Counted from the first letter of the stretch, positions 43,391 to 54,164 are shown. The stretch is 64,000 nt of DNA from Pictodentalium vernedei (GCA_031216915.1 CM062297.1:184148083-184212082); one strand, 5' to 3'. Notes: generated by a model not told the origin, from the sequence alone. Program-made: numbers and translations.

Positions 43391-45448
43391 TAACAGGCAG
43401 ATTAACAGCTTAACTGAGGCCTTCTACCAGAAAGGGCTGCCTTCACCGACTCAGCTAAAGATTAGATCACAAATTAAAACATAATGTGCTACTTTTATCT
43501 TTTTTTATTTTTACATATTCTAATGAAAACTAATTCTGCCTTCTTCTTTTAAGCAGGTACACAGAAGATGCTTTTTGACCAGCACCCCAATAACCACTAT
43601 GGACAGTCTAACCATTATAGAAATGGTAACCCCCATGGTTCCTTAACATCCTCCACTCCATCCCAAAAAGTGGTCGACCACTTTAAGGGAGGCGAGCGTT
43701 GGTCCTGCATCCCGCCTCTGCCCCTTTTTGTAAGCGCATTGCGCATCTCTTGTCCCAACCCAATAGGATTACAATGCAGGCCTGCCCCCGAACCAGGGAA
43801 GTTCGGGTCTTCTTTCTGGAGGTCCCGGAAGGGGGTCGTTGTTGTTTCCTTCAAAGATGTCCTACCAAACCGAGACAGCCTGAGGCAGATTATACTTGCC
43901 AGTGATGGCCATAACTTAATATCATCTCCGAAGTGGCAGACTATACTTGCCTGAAAATCCAGATCGACTGCACCCTCGGGGAGAGGTAGTACCTTTGTGA
44001 GAGGACCCAACCTCTCACACTGGTCCTCACCCGAGGGTTCAACCGACATCAGTCAAAGAGACCATCACGCCACAACCGGTGACACCTGCCGAGTACCTGA
44101 ACCTGTTCCTCCTTCAACACGAGTAGACATGTGGAAATTAGTCATTTAAGTCACTGAGGGTCGAAAGGGGCTTGTTCCCCATACCGTCCCTGCGCGCATT
44201 TGGCGCGTTAAACCATTCCATTTGGTCACAGTTGTCTCTCAAGACAGGTGGTCTCCCATAGCAGGTCAATTATAGAGTAAAACCAATCAGTGCCTGGCAG
44301 ATGTGGTCTCTCAAGACAGTGGTCTCACAAGACAGGTTTTACTGTATCCAAAAAATGACACTTTTCTAATTTGAAACATTCAATTGCAATTGTCACAGTT
44401 ACAATAGTGATGGGTATGTTGATACTGATAGTGCAAGTTTAATCAATTCCAGTTGTAAGAATATGTTCATAAGTTCCATTAAGACTAAAGTTCTTGCCCT
44501 ATGGTTGGATGAGGGCTTGCTTAGTTTTTCTCTATGTTTACAGATCAATGGCATATGTTATAGTCTGATGTCACCACTCAAAATAATTTGAAAAGACGAT
44601 AACAATGGGAGGAGATTCAACGTGCCTATTCATTCCAGTTACCAGTTCATTTCATGGTGTGGTTTTGGGTCTATGGGTAGGATTTTATTGGAACACATAT
44701 GTTATTGTGATGAACTGACAGTAATATGGTCTGAGATTTGTGGGTAGGAGTGCATGATCAACCATGCAGCTTCACATCTCAGTTGAACATAAGCTCAGTC
44801 GTAAGCCTTACCATCAATTCATCACAATAACTTATAATGTTCCAATAAGACTAAAAGCATCCTCCTCGGATTGGACGAGTTCTCGCTTAGTATACTCTAT
44901 GTTTACGGCTCAAGTGGCAAATGTTACCGTCTGACATCATAAAGCAAAATATTTGAAATGACGTCGCCTGTTTCGTAATTGCTTCATCAATGGAGTGACG
45001 ATCAAGCCGCTTCTTTTTTCTGGATTTTTTACTCATGCAGCAAACAGTGTTCCAGATGAAGTTTTGTTTAAATTACAAACCGATTTACGATTTGAACTGA
45101 GATGGAATGAGTTTATTTGGTTTATTGATTATTTATCCAGTGTCGTTGTGGGACACACAAGAGGTTTATTTACTGAACCTGTGATCGTTAAAAGTTGCCT
45201 TGAACAAGGCAACTTTTAACGATTACATGTTTAGTAAATTTATTTCTTTATTTAGTGGTGTTTAAGGTCATATATTTCTGCACAATGGCTAATCATGACC
45301 GGTTATTTCCACTTTGGTCAATTCCACTTTGATCAATTCCACTTTGACCAATGCCACTTTGATCAATTCCACTTTGATCAATTCCACTTTGATCAACTTG
45401 ACATAAGAGTAATTTTCTGGTGAATTCCACTTTGACCAACAAGATAAA

Positions 45449-45848
45449 ACAAGAGGCCTGTCACGCCTAGAGAGCTCCGCTGAGGGCCACTGATTGCATG
45501 GTCATGTTTTCTAATACTAATATTGTTACAAACTTTAGCCGAAAAATGTTCAGCGGTTCAGAAATTATGGCTTGGACAAACAAATATCAAAAATATCTTA
45601 AGATTTTCTTGATCCTGTGACCTGTGACCTTGACCCTGTGGATTTACAGACCGCAGAATAATTGATGACACACCGTCTATTGATAATACATATTGTTATG
45701 AAGTTTGGTGGAAAAATATTCAGCGGTTTAGAAATTAAGGCACGGACAAATAAAATGTTGACGAGGGACGGACGGATGGACAGACAGACGGATGGCGGAC
45801 GAATCAGTATAAGAAAAGCTCTGCTGACTTTGTCAGCGGAGCTAAAAA
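45449..45848 (+). mobile_element. Pearl/Helentron-like repeat, complete copy
   Basis: Starts ACAAGAGGCCTGTCACGC with an inner AGAGCTCCGCTGAGG word and ends with the hairpin AGCTCTGCTGAC-TTT-GTCAGCGGAGCT plus an A run (45817-45847). A GGACGGACGGATGGACAGAC block precedes the hairpin. The ACAAGAGGCC start and GAGCTAAAAA end resemble a very common bivalve repeat. Non-coding. Confidence 0.65.
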
Positions 45849-46074
45849 AGTTATTTATTTCTTCTCAATTTTTTTCTTGAATTTTGTTATTAGGTAGTGA
45901 TATTTTGAGTACTTATTTGTTTTGAATTTTTTAGATTTATTTTTTTTACAAGATTAAAGATAGTATTAGATATTGATTTGAGTAGCTATTTGTGATGATT
46001 TTTGTCCGTAAATTTGTTATTAGGCACTGACAATTGTATGTATTTTGTTATGTGTGTTGACAATGTTCAGACCA

Positions 46075-46440
46075 ACAGCTTGCTGTTTTGTGTGTGTGTT
46101 TGTACATCACACTAACAACTTCGTAATTTGTTTTACATGTAAACATGTGCTCAGGCTTTTTGCTTTATTGTCAAATCATGCTTCAAAGAATCACACTAAC
46201 AGCTTGCTGTTTTGTGTGTGTGTTTGTACATCACACTAACAGCTTGGTAATTTGTTTTACATGTAAACATGTGCTCAGGCTTTTTGCTTTATTGTCAAAT
46301 CATGCTTCAAAGAATCACACTAACAGCTTGGTAATTTGTGTGTGTGTTTGTACATCACACTAACAGCTTGGTAATTTGTTTTACATGTGCTCAGGCTTTT
46401 TGCTTTATTGTCAAATCATGCTTCAAAGAATTTTGCCAAC
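46075..46440. repeat. Tandem repeat, unit about 124 bp
   Basis: The unit holds CACACTAACAGCTTG, GTGTGTGTGTTTGTACATCA and ATGTGCTCAGGCTTTTTGCT. It occurs about three times with small internal deletions. Cysteine/histidine-rich short frames over it repeat with the same period and are by-products. Confidence 0.9.
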
Positions 46441-48654
46441 TAATATTTAGGTATATATATTGAAGTGACTATTGAACTACCAATAGTTCAAGTTATGGAC
46501 AAAGAGATTAATTTTGTACACACTATAAAGGGGGCTCAAGCTCTTTGAGGTTGTACCATTTAAATCCACATTTCTATCATTTCTTTGACAAATACATTTC
46601 TTTACTGGTGTACTACATATTATATATATGCGTGTTATTTTTGTAAGTTCAATCTGGGAAAAGTCTAAGATAAAGTTGTTTTCCTATCATTAAAAATAGC
46701 AGTAATTAACATTAATTCTTGGAAAGCTCTCTCTCTCAGAACGTTCCAATAATTAATGTTTCTTACTGGTATTTTCAATGGTAAAAACATTTTGCATAGT
46801 TAGGACTTGTGTAGTTCAGATGCAATAGAAGCATATCTATGGGAAAAGTGTAAGATAGTCGTTTTCCTATCATTAAAAATACCAGTCTACGATATTGAAA
46901 GTTATTTGCTATCTTTAAGAATGTTACTTGCTGGTATTTTCTATTTTTAATTTGAGGTAGTGCTAAAGATATACGATTAATTTTGCCGATGAAATTATAG
47001 AAAAGTCCTATTTAACTAGGGTAATGTCAGCTAATCCTCTCAGGTATGTCTTATTATGATGTCCACATCACCTTTTTACCTAATCCTAATTGAGTAATTT
47101 TAATCCTGATTATTGAGTAATTTATGGTGACATTCCATGTTTTCATACTTTTATGCAATAAATAAACATTTAAATAATTTTGATTTTTTTTTTATCAACC
47201 CTTGAATCACACACTTCTCCCACCCCCTCCCCCACCCACTTTTGGTCCTTGTACAAATAATTCCACTTTGATCAATTCCACTTTGACCAAAGTTGGTCAA
47301 AATGGAATTGATCAAAGTGGAGTTGATCAAAATGGAGTTGGTCAAAGTGGAATTGATCAAAGTGGAATTGACCAAAGTGGAACACGCCATCATGACCATG
47401 ACAGTTTTACGTGTGGAGGAAGCCGGAGTACCCGGAGAGAACCACTGAGCAACGGCGAGCAACTGTCAGCTCCCCAACATACTAACTCCACACAAGCAGG
47501 GTTAGCATTGGTTGAAGACAGGTGCACTATCGACATGTAGTATGCTTTAAGTACACAGCGTCACCGTGCCCCCCACATGGGCAATGGGGGTGAAGTGTCT
47601 TGCCCAAGGACACAACACAGTTGCCACAGGTGGGATTCAAACCGAGGACCTCTCGGCTTGCAGCCTGCACCTCTACCTACTGAGCCACTGCGCCCCCTGT
47701 TTAGTAAATAAACCTCTCGTGTTTCACGATGTAGGTTTGGGGCTATGAGGAATGTCTTATTGGAACATATATGTTATTGTAATGAATTGATGGTAACATG
47801 TTTGCGGCTCAGACTGTAAGCTCTGAGCCGCAAACCTCAGACCATGTTACCGTCAATTCATCGCAATAATTTATAATGTTCAACTGCAATTGTCACATTT
47901 ACAACAGTGATGATATTTTAAATGATAGAGCTTGATTAATAAAATTTCCGTTGGTCAAATTTCTTAATATGGGGTTGTAATTATAATTTATCCGACAAGA
48001 TAAAATCATATGAACAAGTTTTTTGGGGGATATAACATACACATTAATACAATAAGCCTTCTATTTGAAGTAAAACCAGTTTTTATTGATATGGGTTTCC
48101 AGCAACTATTGAGTTACAAGGGTAATAATTCACAAAGACATTCCTATGATTTATTAGAGAACAGTAAAAGAATTTTCCAAAGAGCTACAAAGAAATAAGT
48201 TAATAATTTCTATCAACAGAAACTTATGTTTTGACAAACTTAATTTTACTTTTATCTGTTTCTGTTCAAATCAAGTACAAGTTAATATACAAACATTGGC
48301 CTAATCAATCAGAACTGAACATGTGCTTCACTGTGAATTCTGTGGTGTGAACAACACAGTGACATCATTTAAAAATGTTTATCAACCACTAAATATTTTT
48401 GCCAAGCGATTTACTAAGCATGAATAGGACAAAACTTTAGTATGCGGTCAAGTTTTTAGACTCAATTAAAAAATATACAAACCTTCTTCAAAGTGCTATG
48501 AACAAAGTTTAATGATTAAAAACAGTCGTTTTAACCAACAAAACACCTGAAGCGATCTGCAATATATACAAAAAAATGGGTGGGGTCCTCGGGTGACGAT
48601 GTGCGAGTTTACCTACTAACTGATACCACCTGCCAGAGTGAATTAATAAACTAG

Positions 48655-48840
48655 CTAGGGAGACGACTTACATAAGCTGTCAGCTTTCTGTCGAATCCCT
48701 TCTTTACATTGTAACCCATCTATTTGTTCATCTTTGTTATCTTGTGTACTATTGTGCATTTTGTGTTGTACCTTTCTTATTATCTGCTATGTAATGTATA
48801 CAAGTAACAAACTTTCCAATAAATATTGTTTAAACTAAAA
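48655..48840 (+). repeat. Retroposed 3' end, copy 1
   Basis: Shares with 49741-49927 the words GGGAGAC, GCTTTCTGTCGAATCCC-like, CTATTTGTTCATC and the terminal CTTTCCAATAAATATTGTTT followed by AAACTAAAA. AATAAA near the end and a short A-rich tail suggest a 5'-truncated LINE or an mRNA-derived copy. Confidence 0.65.
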
Positions 48841-49740
48841 AAACATGAACTTTGAGTTCTTTTCCTCCTCATGTTCAAAGGAAACCATGAAACTCTTTTT
48901 TTGATGGGTTGTTTCAACTCAATCCCAAACACTGACACATGATGGCTGTTTCTAAAGTTTTACAACTACACAAAAGTGTCCATCTGAGGGCCAGCCTAAT
49001 TCTCCCAGATGGCAATGGCATATTTACTTCCGGTTTCCAACTGATTTGTCCTTTAATTTGGTAATTGTGACCAATCTGTTCCTATCTTGTTGATTCATGG
49101 CACAGAAGTGTTATATTTGTGTTCTCTGTGCTTTGGCAGAGGTGAATCAACCAGGCACAATGAGGTGAATGTCTGGAGATTTGTATAGAATTCAAGGTCT
49201 TATCTAGAAGTAATACAACCAATGAGCCGCCTCTATTCCCAAATTAATAAAATATGATACAATGTAATGGATCTACATGTGGCAAGAAGATAAGCCTGAA
49301 TACAAAAGCAGGGGAGATAAAATGCAGATAACTGACAAGAAAAGTTTCCCTGCCTTTCATCTTCAAGAACAACCAACAGTTTATTTATTGTTATCTTACA
49401 GCTTGTTTTGACAAGCACTGTATAACAATAATAATAAAATCAGTTAAGTACATGTACATAGATTTTAATTCTATTGTTACATATTTCTGTTAATTATCAC
49501 AACATAATTCTGATACTGTCCCCTATGTCTGTTAATCTCCTTGGCAAAGCCATCCAAATTTACTGACGTTGAGTATTTGGCGAGAGTGTGTCAATCATAG
49601 GGCACAAAAAATGACAATTGTTTCCACCCACATTTCCAGGTAAAAGTTTGTTTTCTCTTCAATTTATGCAGGGGTGTGATTGGGACCAGATGAAAAAAAC
49701 TGAAATCATGTTTGCGTGGTGGAAAGGTTTCAAAATCAAG

Positions 49741-49927
49741 CTTTTAGGGAGACAACGTACATAAGCTGTTAGCTTTTTGTCGAATCCCATTCTTACATAG
49801 TAATCTATCTATTTGTTCATCCTTGTTATTTAGTGTACTGTTGTATCTTGTGTTGTTCCTGTTTTACCATCTAGCATGTAATGTACACAATTAACAAACT
49901 TTCCAATAAATATTGTTTAAACTAAAA
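49741..49927 (+). repeat. Retroposed 3' end, copy 2
   Basis: Second copy of the preceding family, with the same end CCAATAAATATTGTTTAAAC. Both start at GGGAGAC, which points to a fixed 5' boundary rather than random truncation. Confidence 0.65.
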
Positions 49928-50309
49928 TCAAGCTTCATATCCCCTATAACTGAAGTCCTGTAGAAATAATGCTTTTGGATGCATTTTACTTCTCTGAATT
50001 TACATGAAAATGGTCATTTTCATGCAAATGTAAAGAAATAAAAATATGTAATTGGGTGAAAAAAAAACGGAAATCAGATAAAAAAAAAACCCTGAAAAAT
50101 TACACTGTTTTTATGGCTTGGCTTAAGGAAATAATTTTTGTGCCAAAATTTTTTGCCAAACACATCAATATTTTTGTGCCAAACTGAATTATTTTAGTTC
50201 AATTTGCTAATTTGGCACCCGGTAGCAAGAACACTGTCAGTGGCATAATGTACTGAGGGCTGCTGCATATCAATGGCTCATTTGCCTTCAACCAATACAA
50301 ACCCTGCAT

Positions 50310-50432
50310 GTGCGATGTTAGTACATTGGGGAGTCTTGACAGATACTGGCCACTGCTTGATGGTCCTCTCAGGGTATTCCAGCTTCCACCACCCATAAAA
50401 CTGTCCGACACGAGGTGACCCTGTCTGGCTAA
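50310..50432 (+). mobile_element. SINE 3'-half fragment
   Basis: Diverged copy of the SINE body: GTACATTGGGGAGTCTTGAC, CACTGCTTGATGGTCCTCTC, CTTCCACCACCCATAAAACT. Neither the tRNA head nor a clear tail remains. Confidence 0.6.
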
Positions 50433-50473
50433 GAAAAATAACACATTGTCAAAAATGAGTTACATATTATAAA

Positions 50474-51020
50474 TAGGGCTGTCACGATCAATCGATTAAT
50501 CGATTGTTGATCAATCACGGCGAAATCGATTAGTATTTTTCGTTGTCGAATAATCGGTAAATTGTATCCCGTTTTAGATGTCTAATAATTAAAAGAAAAT
50601 TTGATGAACAAACTATTGTTTCTAAAGGTATTGAGTTAAGAACATCGATGTTAAACCCCCAAGAAGCTGTTGGAAGCAATTGTCTTTCAGGTACATTCAT
50701 CAAAGCTTTGATGTTCTGAACTTTTGAACCGTCAGTGTAATAATCAAGACCGGTCAGCAGTTGCGAAGATCGCAACTGCCGACCGGTCTTGATTATTACA
50801 CTGACGGTTCAAAAGTTCAGAACATCAAAGCTTTGAATGTACCTAAAAGTTGATCGTCTTCGTTGTTTACTTGAGGTAGGTCAGCTGACTTGAACTTCAT
50901 TTTTATTGACTTCAAAGAGAGGGAGAGTGGGTGGGGGTCGTCTAGGTACGATTAATCGATTATTATCGATTATTTGCGACGATTAAGCGATTCCTAAATT
51001 GAAAAATCGTGACAGCCCTA
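50474..51020. mobile_element. hAT-like snapback element
   Basis: Ends TAGGGCTGTCACGATCAATC and …ATCGTGACAGCCCTA are inverted repeats and the element is flanked by the 8-bp repeat ATTATAAA (50466-50473, 51021-51028). ATCGATTAATCGATT words lie next to both ends. The centre is a nearly perfect palindrome of about 155 bases (50690-50845) around GTTGCGAAGATCGCAAC. Termini and duplication fit the hAT superfamily. No transposase. Confidence 0.88.
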
Positions 51021-51308
51021 ATTATAAATACAGAAGTTGAGCACTTTGCTTATTTGCACTATATTGGAGTGTATGGAAATGTTGTAGGAATGTTCCATGC
51101 GTAATTATTGACAGGTGACTGAAGCTACAAGTGATGTATATATTTCACACGAGTACTGAAATTTCTACTAACCTTCAAAAATGGGTTAGAATGAATGAGG
51201 AGAACAACACTGAGCAAAAAATTAAAGCTAGAGTGATGTCACGCATAGAGCCTGACTGTTCCAGCAATGACAATGCTTAGACACAAAATAGTCCGTGCTA
51301 CTTTTTGT

Positions 51309-51560
51309 TAACCGTTTATCTAACGAATCTGCCATATCTGCACTCGTGATATTCAGAAATTGCTATTCAAATTTTATTTTTTCACTTTTCTACCCCAAAA
51401 CATACTAATAATAATAATAATAACACTTCGGCCGGCCACTGATTTGTCGCGGTTCTCGTATGAGAAGGCCTTGGTTACCCATGTTCTACTTCATGACCTA
51501 TTAATGGAACAAGCTTGATGAGCTTGTTCCAATAAGGACTAATAAGCAAGGGCTAGAAGT
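51309..51560. mobile_element. piggyBac-like MITE family P, copy 5, degraded
   Basis: The left end CCGTTTATCTAACGAAT follows TTAA, and the core is TGGAACAAGCTTGATGAGCTTGTTCC. A segment with AATAATAATAAT and CTTCGGCCGGCCACTG interrupts the left half. The right end is not recognisable. Confidence 0.55.
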
Positions 51561-51654
51561 AATGAAAGTGTCAGTGACACTGTAGCTTAACCTGACTGTG
51601 TGTTGTGTTTTATGAAAAGGATAATGTTCAATGTTATGTTTTCAATAAAAATAA

Positions 51655-52660
51655 TTTGAGGTGTAGACTGTACTAAAGAATTGAGGGGTGGGTTAATGTG
51701 TTTATGTATGTTAACCAAAGTTACAGTTAAATTATTCCCAAACAAGTCATCCTATCAAGTTACTATGAAGTCCCTTCATAAATGTAACTCATAGACTTTG
51801 CTAAAGGAATCTTGGTCACATGATGGCTCAGCAGTCACATTTGACCGCTCATGACCAAAAATAGGATAGTCTCATCTAGATATCATACCAAGTTATCCTA
51901 CCAAGTTACAATTAAATCCCTTTATAAAAAGAACCTGCAGACAGTACTAAATGAATCCAGGTCACATGACCAGGTGGCGGTAACGGCTGCCTGATCGTGA
52001 CCAAAATAGGAAAGTCTCATCTAGACATATCGAGTTATCTTTCCAAGTTACAATTAAATCACCTCATAAATATGAACTATACACTGTGCTAAACAAATCT
52101 AGGTCACAGGCCTGTGCGGCCATCACGGTTGACTGATCTCATCATTCTCATCTAGACATTAACTGAGTCATCCTAGCAAGTTACAACAAAATCCCTTCAT
52201 AAATACGACCTGTAGACTGTGCTAAAGGTTTTCAGCTTTGGGCTTGGGCAGTCATCATGGTTGACAGATTGCAACCAAAGGAAGAAGTTCTCATCTCGAC
52301 ATTATGCGTAGTCATCTTACCAAGTTACAATGAAATCCCTTCATAAATATTTTGGGGCTTGGGTACCCATCAAGGTTGACAGATCATGACCAAAAGGGGA
52401 AGTTCTCATCTACTCATTAAGCAGAGTCAAATTTTTTTTCCGCATGTAGTCACTCTAAATCCTTCAAAATGCAGAGCAATACTCCAACAATTTTCATTGG
52501 ATAATGCTGGTCATCGAACTTGATGTAGACATTGTTACTATAGAGACATATACCAAAAAGAATTGAAATCCATTAACTATTGTTCAATTTATGCCATAAA
52601 CAAAGTTTGGATGGACGGACAGATGGACAGAGCTCTATCCCTCCCTTGCGGACAGATAAA
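51655..52660 (+). mobile_element. Pearl/Helentron-like tandem array, second locus
   Basis: Six or so diverged units of about 130-145 bp share GTCATCCTA-CAAGTTAC, AAATCCCTTCATAAAT, GTAGACTGTGCTAAAGG and CTCATCTAGACAT. The array ends in GGATGGACGGACAGATGGAC at about 52608-52628 but without a clear hairpin. It is related to 21262-22320. Confidence 0.65.
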
Positions 52661-53299
52661 AAGAACCAAAGTATGTGGTAGCAGCCTAATTTCAAATATG
52701 TAGAAACTAAGTTCGAAAGCTGTTTTGATAAAGGTTAAATTAATGCCAATATTATTTGAAACCAATGTATACAGGTTCAGTAGACTTTGCCCAAATGAAA
52801 AACAATGACGTAACACAGTGTTTGAAGAATGAAAGGTACAACCTTGAAAAACAAAACTTGAATCAGAAACTTTAAGCTGGAAATACTTAGTAAAATAGAC
52901 TGCAAAAATAGGATTAACTGTTTTCTAAAACCAATAAAAGAAATCAATATGCAATCATTAAGTTGTACTGACCATGCAAGAATTAAGTAACAAAGTATGT
53001 GGTAAAGCCTAATTTAAAATACCAAAAAACTAAGTCTGAAAACATGTTTAAAAGAGGTTAAAATCATGCCAATATTTATTAAAATCACCGTAGAAAGCTT
53101 CAGTAGACAGTAGGCATTATCTCAAAGGAGAAACAGTGATATTACACTAAACTGTTTGAAGAATTAAAGGTGCAACTTTGTAAACAAAAAAAACCTGAAC
53201 CAAGAATTTTAACCTGGAAGTTAAATTGACATGCAAAAGAGGGTTAAATACTTCCCAAAATAACCTGAAACAATAATGAGAATGATACAATCAATAGTA

Positions 53300-53908
53300 A
53301 AATTTAAAAGAAAACAAAACTTTAACCTTCACTAAAAAACTTTAACCACAAACTTTAACCCAAACTCTAAATGTTAACAGATGGACAGATGGATGGACAG
53401 TCAGGCTAATAAAAATTAAAAATAAAATATCAATGGCTTTTTTGCAAGAAGAAATGGTTAAAAGTCTTTCAAAACAGTGAAGATCCAAACGTTCATTCTT
53501 TCAGAAAATTTTATAAAATGATGACTGCCAAAAATTTTCTCATTTTTCAGATGGAAAATTGCAGAAAAAAAATTGGCAACAAAAAGGCTAGGAAACCTCC
53601 TTTTGCAGATTCCAAATGAAAAATCGCGACATCGACGCCGTAGCTGGACGGGTGGTGCAATCTCACAAAATTCTAAGTTCATCAAGGGCCATAACTCCAA
53701 GAAAAACATTTGGAACAATACATGCATTGAACAGTGGCTAGACATCAATAAGATACACTTACATGCCAAATATAAAGTCATTCCATGAAGTATTTCAAAA
53801 GTTATTGAGTTTTGAAACTTGTTGGTCACAGACAAACTTGTTGGTCACAGACAGACCGACAGACAGGCCGACATTGCCACTTATAGAGCTGCTAGTCGCA
53901 GCTAAAAA
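53300..53908 (+). mobile_element. Pearl/Helentron-like repeat ends
   Basis: GATGGACAGATGGATGGACAG at about 53382 and GACAGACCGACAGACAGG at about 53851 are followed by TAGAGCTGCTAGTCGCAGCT and an A run at 53886-53908. The last is a short hairpin ending of the same style as at 45817-45848. Boundaries are uncertain. Confidence 0.5.
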
Positions 53909-54004
53909 CAATGACGTTGTAACACACCTCTAGTGAAGTCCTCACCGACAATTTTTAATGTACAAAACACATTGGTGCGTTTCTGAGGTTAATGGTTAAA
54001 ATAG

Positions 54005-54164
54005 AGAGTAATTGCTTGACTGGACTGGTTATGTGAAATAATTCATGAGAGGTGAGGTATGTTGTACAAACACGAGTGCACGAATGTGTACGAGTGTTTT
54101 ACAATATAGTCCCTCACCACGAATGAATTATTTCATGTAACCAGTCCAGTCAAGCAATTACTCT
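54005..54164. repeat. Snapback palindrome, arms about 55 bases
   Basis: The left arm AGAGTAATTGCTTGACTGGA…TGTGAAATAATTCATG and its right inverse differ at few positions. The loop contains CACGAGTGCACGAATGTG. It is a probable MITE. Confidence 0.8.

Larger units (their letters stand above)
42319..44223 (+). mobile_element. 5'-truncated non-LTR retrotransposon
   Basis: Inserted in the pogo-like element with the 9-bp repeat GGTCACAGT on each side (42310-42318, 44224-44232); copy 1 has this sequence once. It begins inside the RT palm and keeps the 3' UTR. There is no poly(A) tail: it ends …TTAAACCATTCCATTT. Truncation at the 5' end and a target duplication are typical of LINE insertion. Confidence 0.9.
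41758..44344. mobile_element. pogo-like element, copy 2, split by a LINE
   Basis: Ends CAGTAAAAGCTGTCTTGAGA and …CAAGACAGGTTTTACTG, flanked by TA (41756-41757, 44345-44346). It matches copy 1 (247-969) closely on both sides of a 1.9-kb insertion, except that it lacks the right arm of the inner palindrome. It carries the same GGTCTCTCAAGACAG subterminal motifs. Confidence 0.85.
45301..47388. mobile_element. Foldback-like element with terminal arrays of a 15-bp unit
   Basis: The left end is an array of the unit TCAATTCCACTTTGA (45301-45370, plus a stray unit at about 45423). The right end (47260-47383) has about two units in the same direction followed by at least six inverted ones (GGAATTGATCAAAGTGGA), ending at GGAACACGCC. 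It is flanked by the 9-bp repeat ATCATGACC (45292-45300, 47389-47397), which occurs once in the restored SINE. Terminal inverted arrays of short repeats are the mark of foldback-type elements, and a 9-bp duplication would suit a Mutator-like enzyme. No transposase is inside. Its interior holds a pearl-like repeat and a 124-bp tandem repeat. Confidence 0.7.
45240..47698 (-). mobile_element. tRNA-derived SINE split by a foldback-like element
   Basis: Antisense SINE: the tail is at 45240-45300 and the body plus tRNA head at 47389-47698. The head complement reads GCGCAGTGGCTCAGTAGGTA with box B GGTTTGAATCC. It is flanked by the 11-bp duplication GTTTAGTAAAT (45229-45239, 47699-47709). Removing 45301-47397 restores one continuous SINE of about 360 bp. 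Confidence 0.88.
44470..47890. repeat. Palindrome-rich interspersed repeat hosting a SINE
   Basis: Inverted modules around TTATTGGAACACATATGTTA and TCATCACAATAACTTATAAT (44680-44850) recur at 47755-47880. A perfect hairpin around GTTAAAAGTTGCCTTGAACA at 45187-45222 has arms that continue into ATTTACTGAACC/GTTTAGTAAAT and resume beyond the SINE as AAACCTCTCGTGT. The two flanks therefore belong to one repeat that was interrupted. Confidence 0.6.
47900..50190. other. Intron sequence without a gene
   Basis: Apart from the two retroposed-looking 3' ends at 48655-48840 and 49741-49927, this stretch is AT-rich intron DNA. No host exon was found between the exons at 41089 and 54647. Confidence 0.5.

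Noticed and set aside
45301-45440. CRISPR-like regular repeats
   Set aside because: Units are contiguous with no unique spacers, lie in a eukaryotic intron and have no cas genes nearby.
46045-46363. Repeated cysteine/histidine peptide resembling a zinc finger
   Set aside because: It repeats with the 124-bp DNA tandem unit and lacks real finger spacing.
47151-47540. Frames encoding repeated IDQSG or STLINSTL peptides
   Set aside because: The periodicity is that of the 15-bp terminal array of the foldback-like element. There is no start context or conserved domain.
50530-50775. 81-codon frame over 50530-50775
   Set aside because: It lies in the palindromic hAT-like element. The mirrored sequence gives matching frames on both strands.
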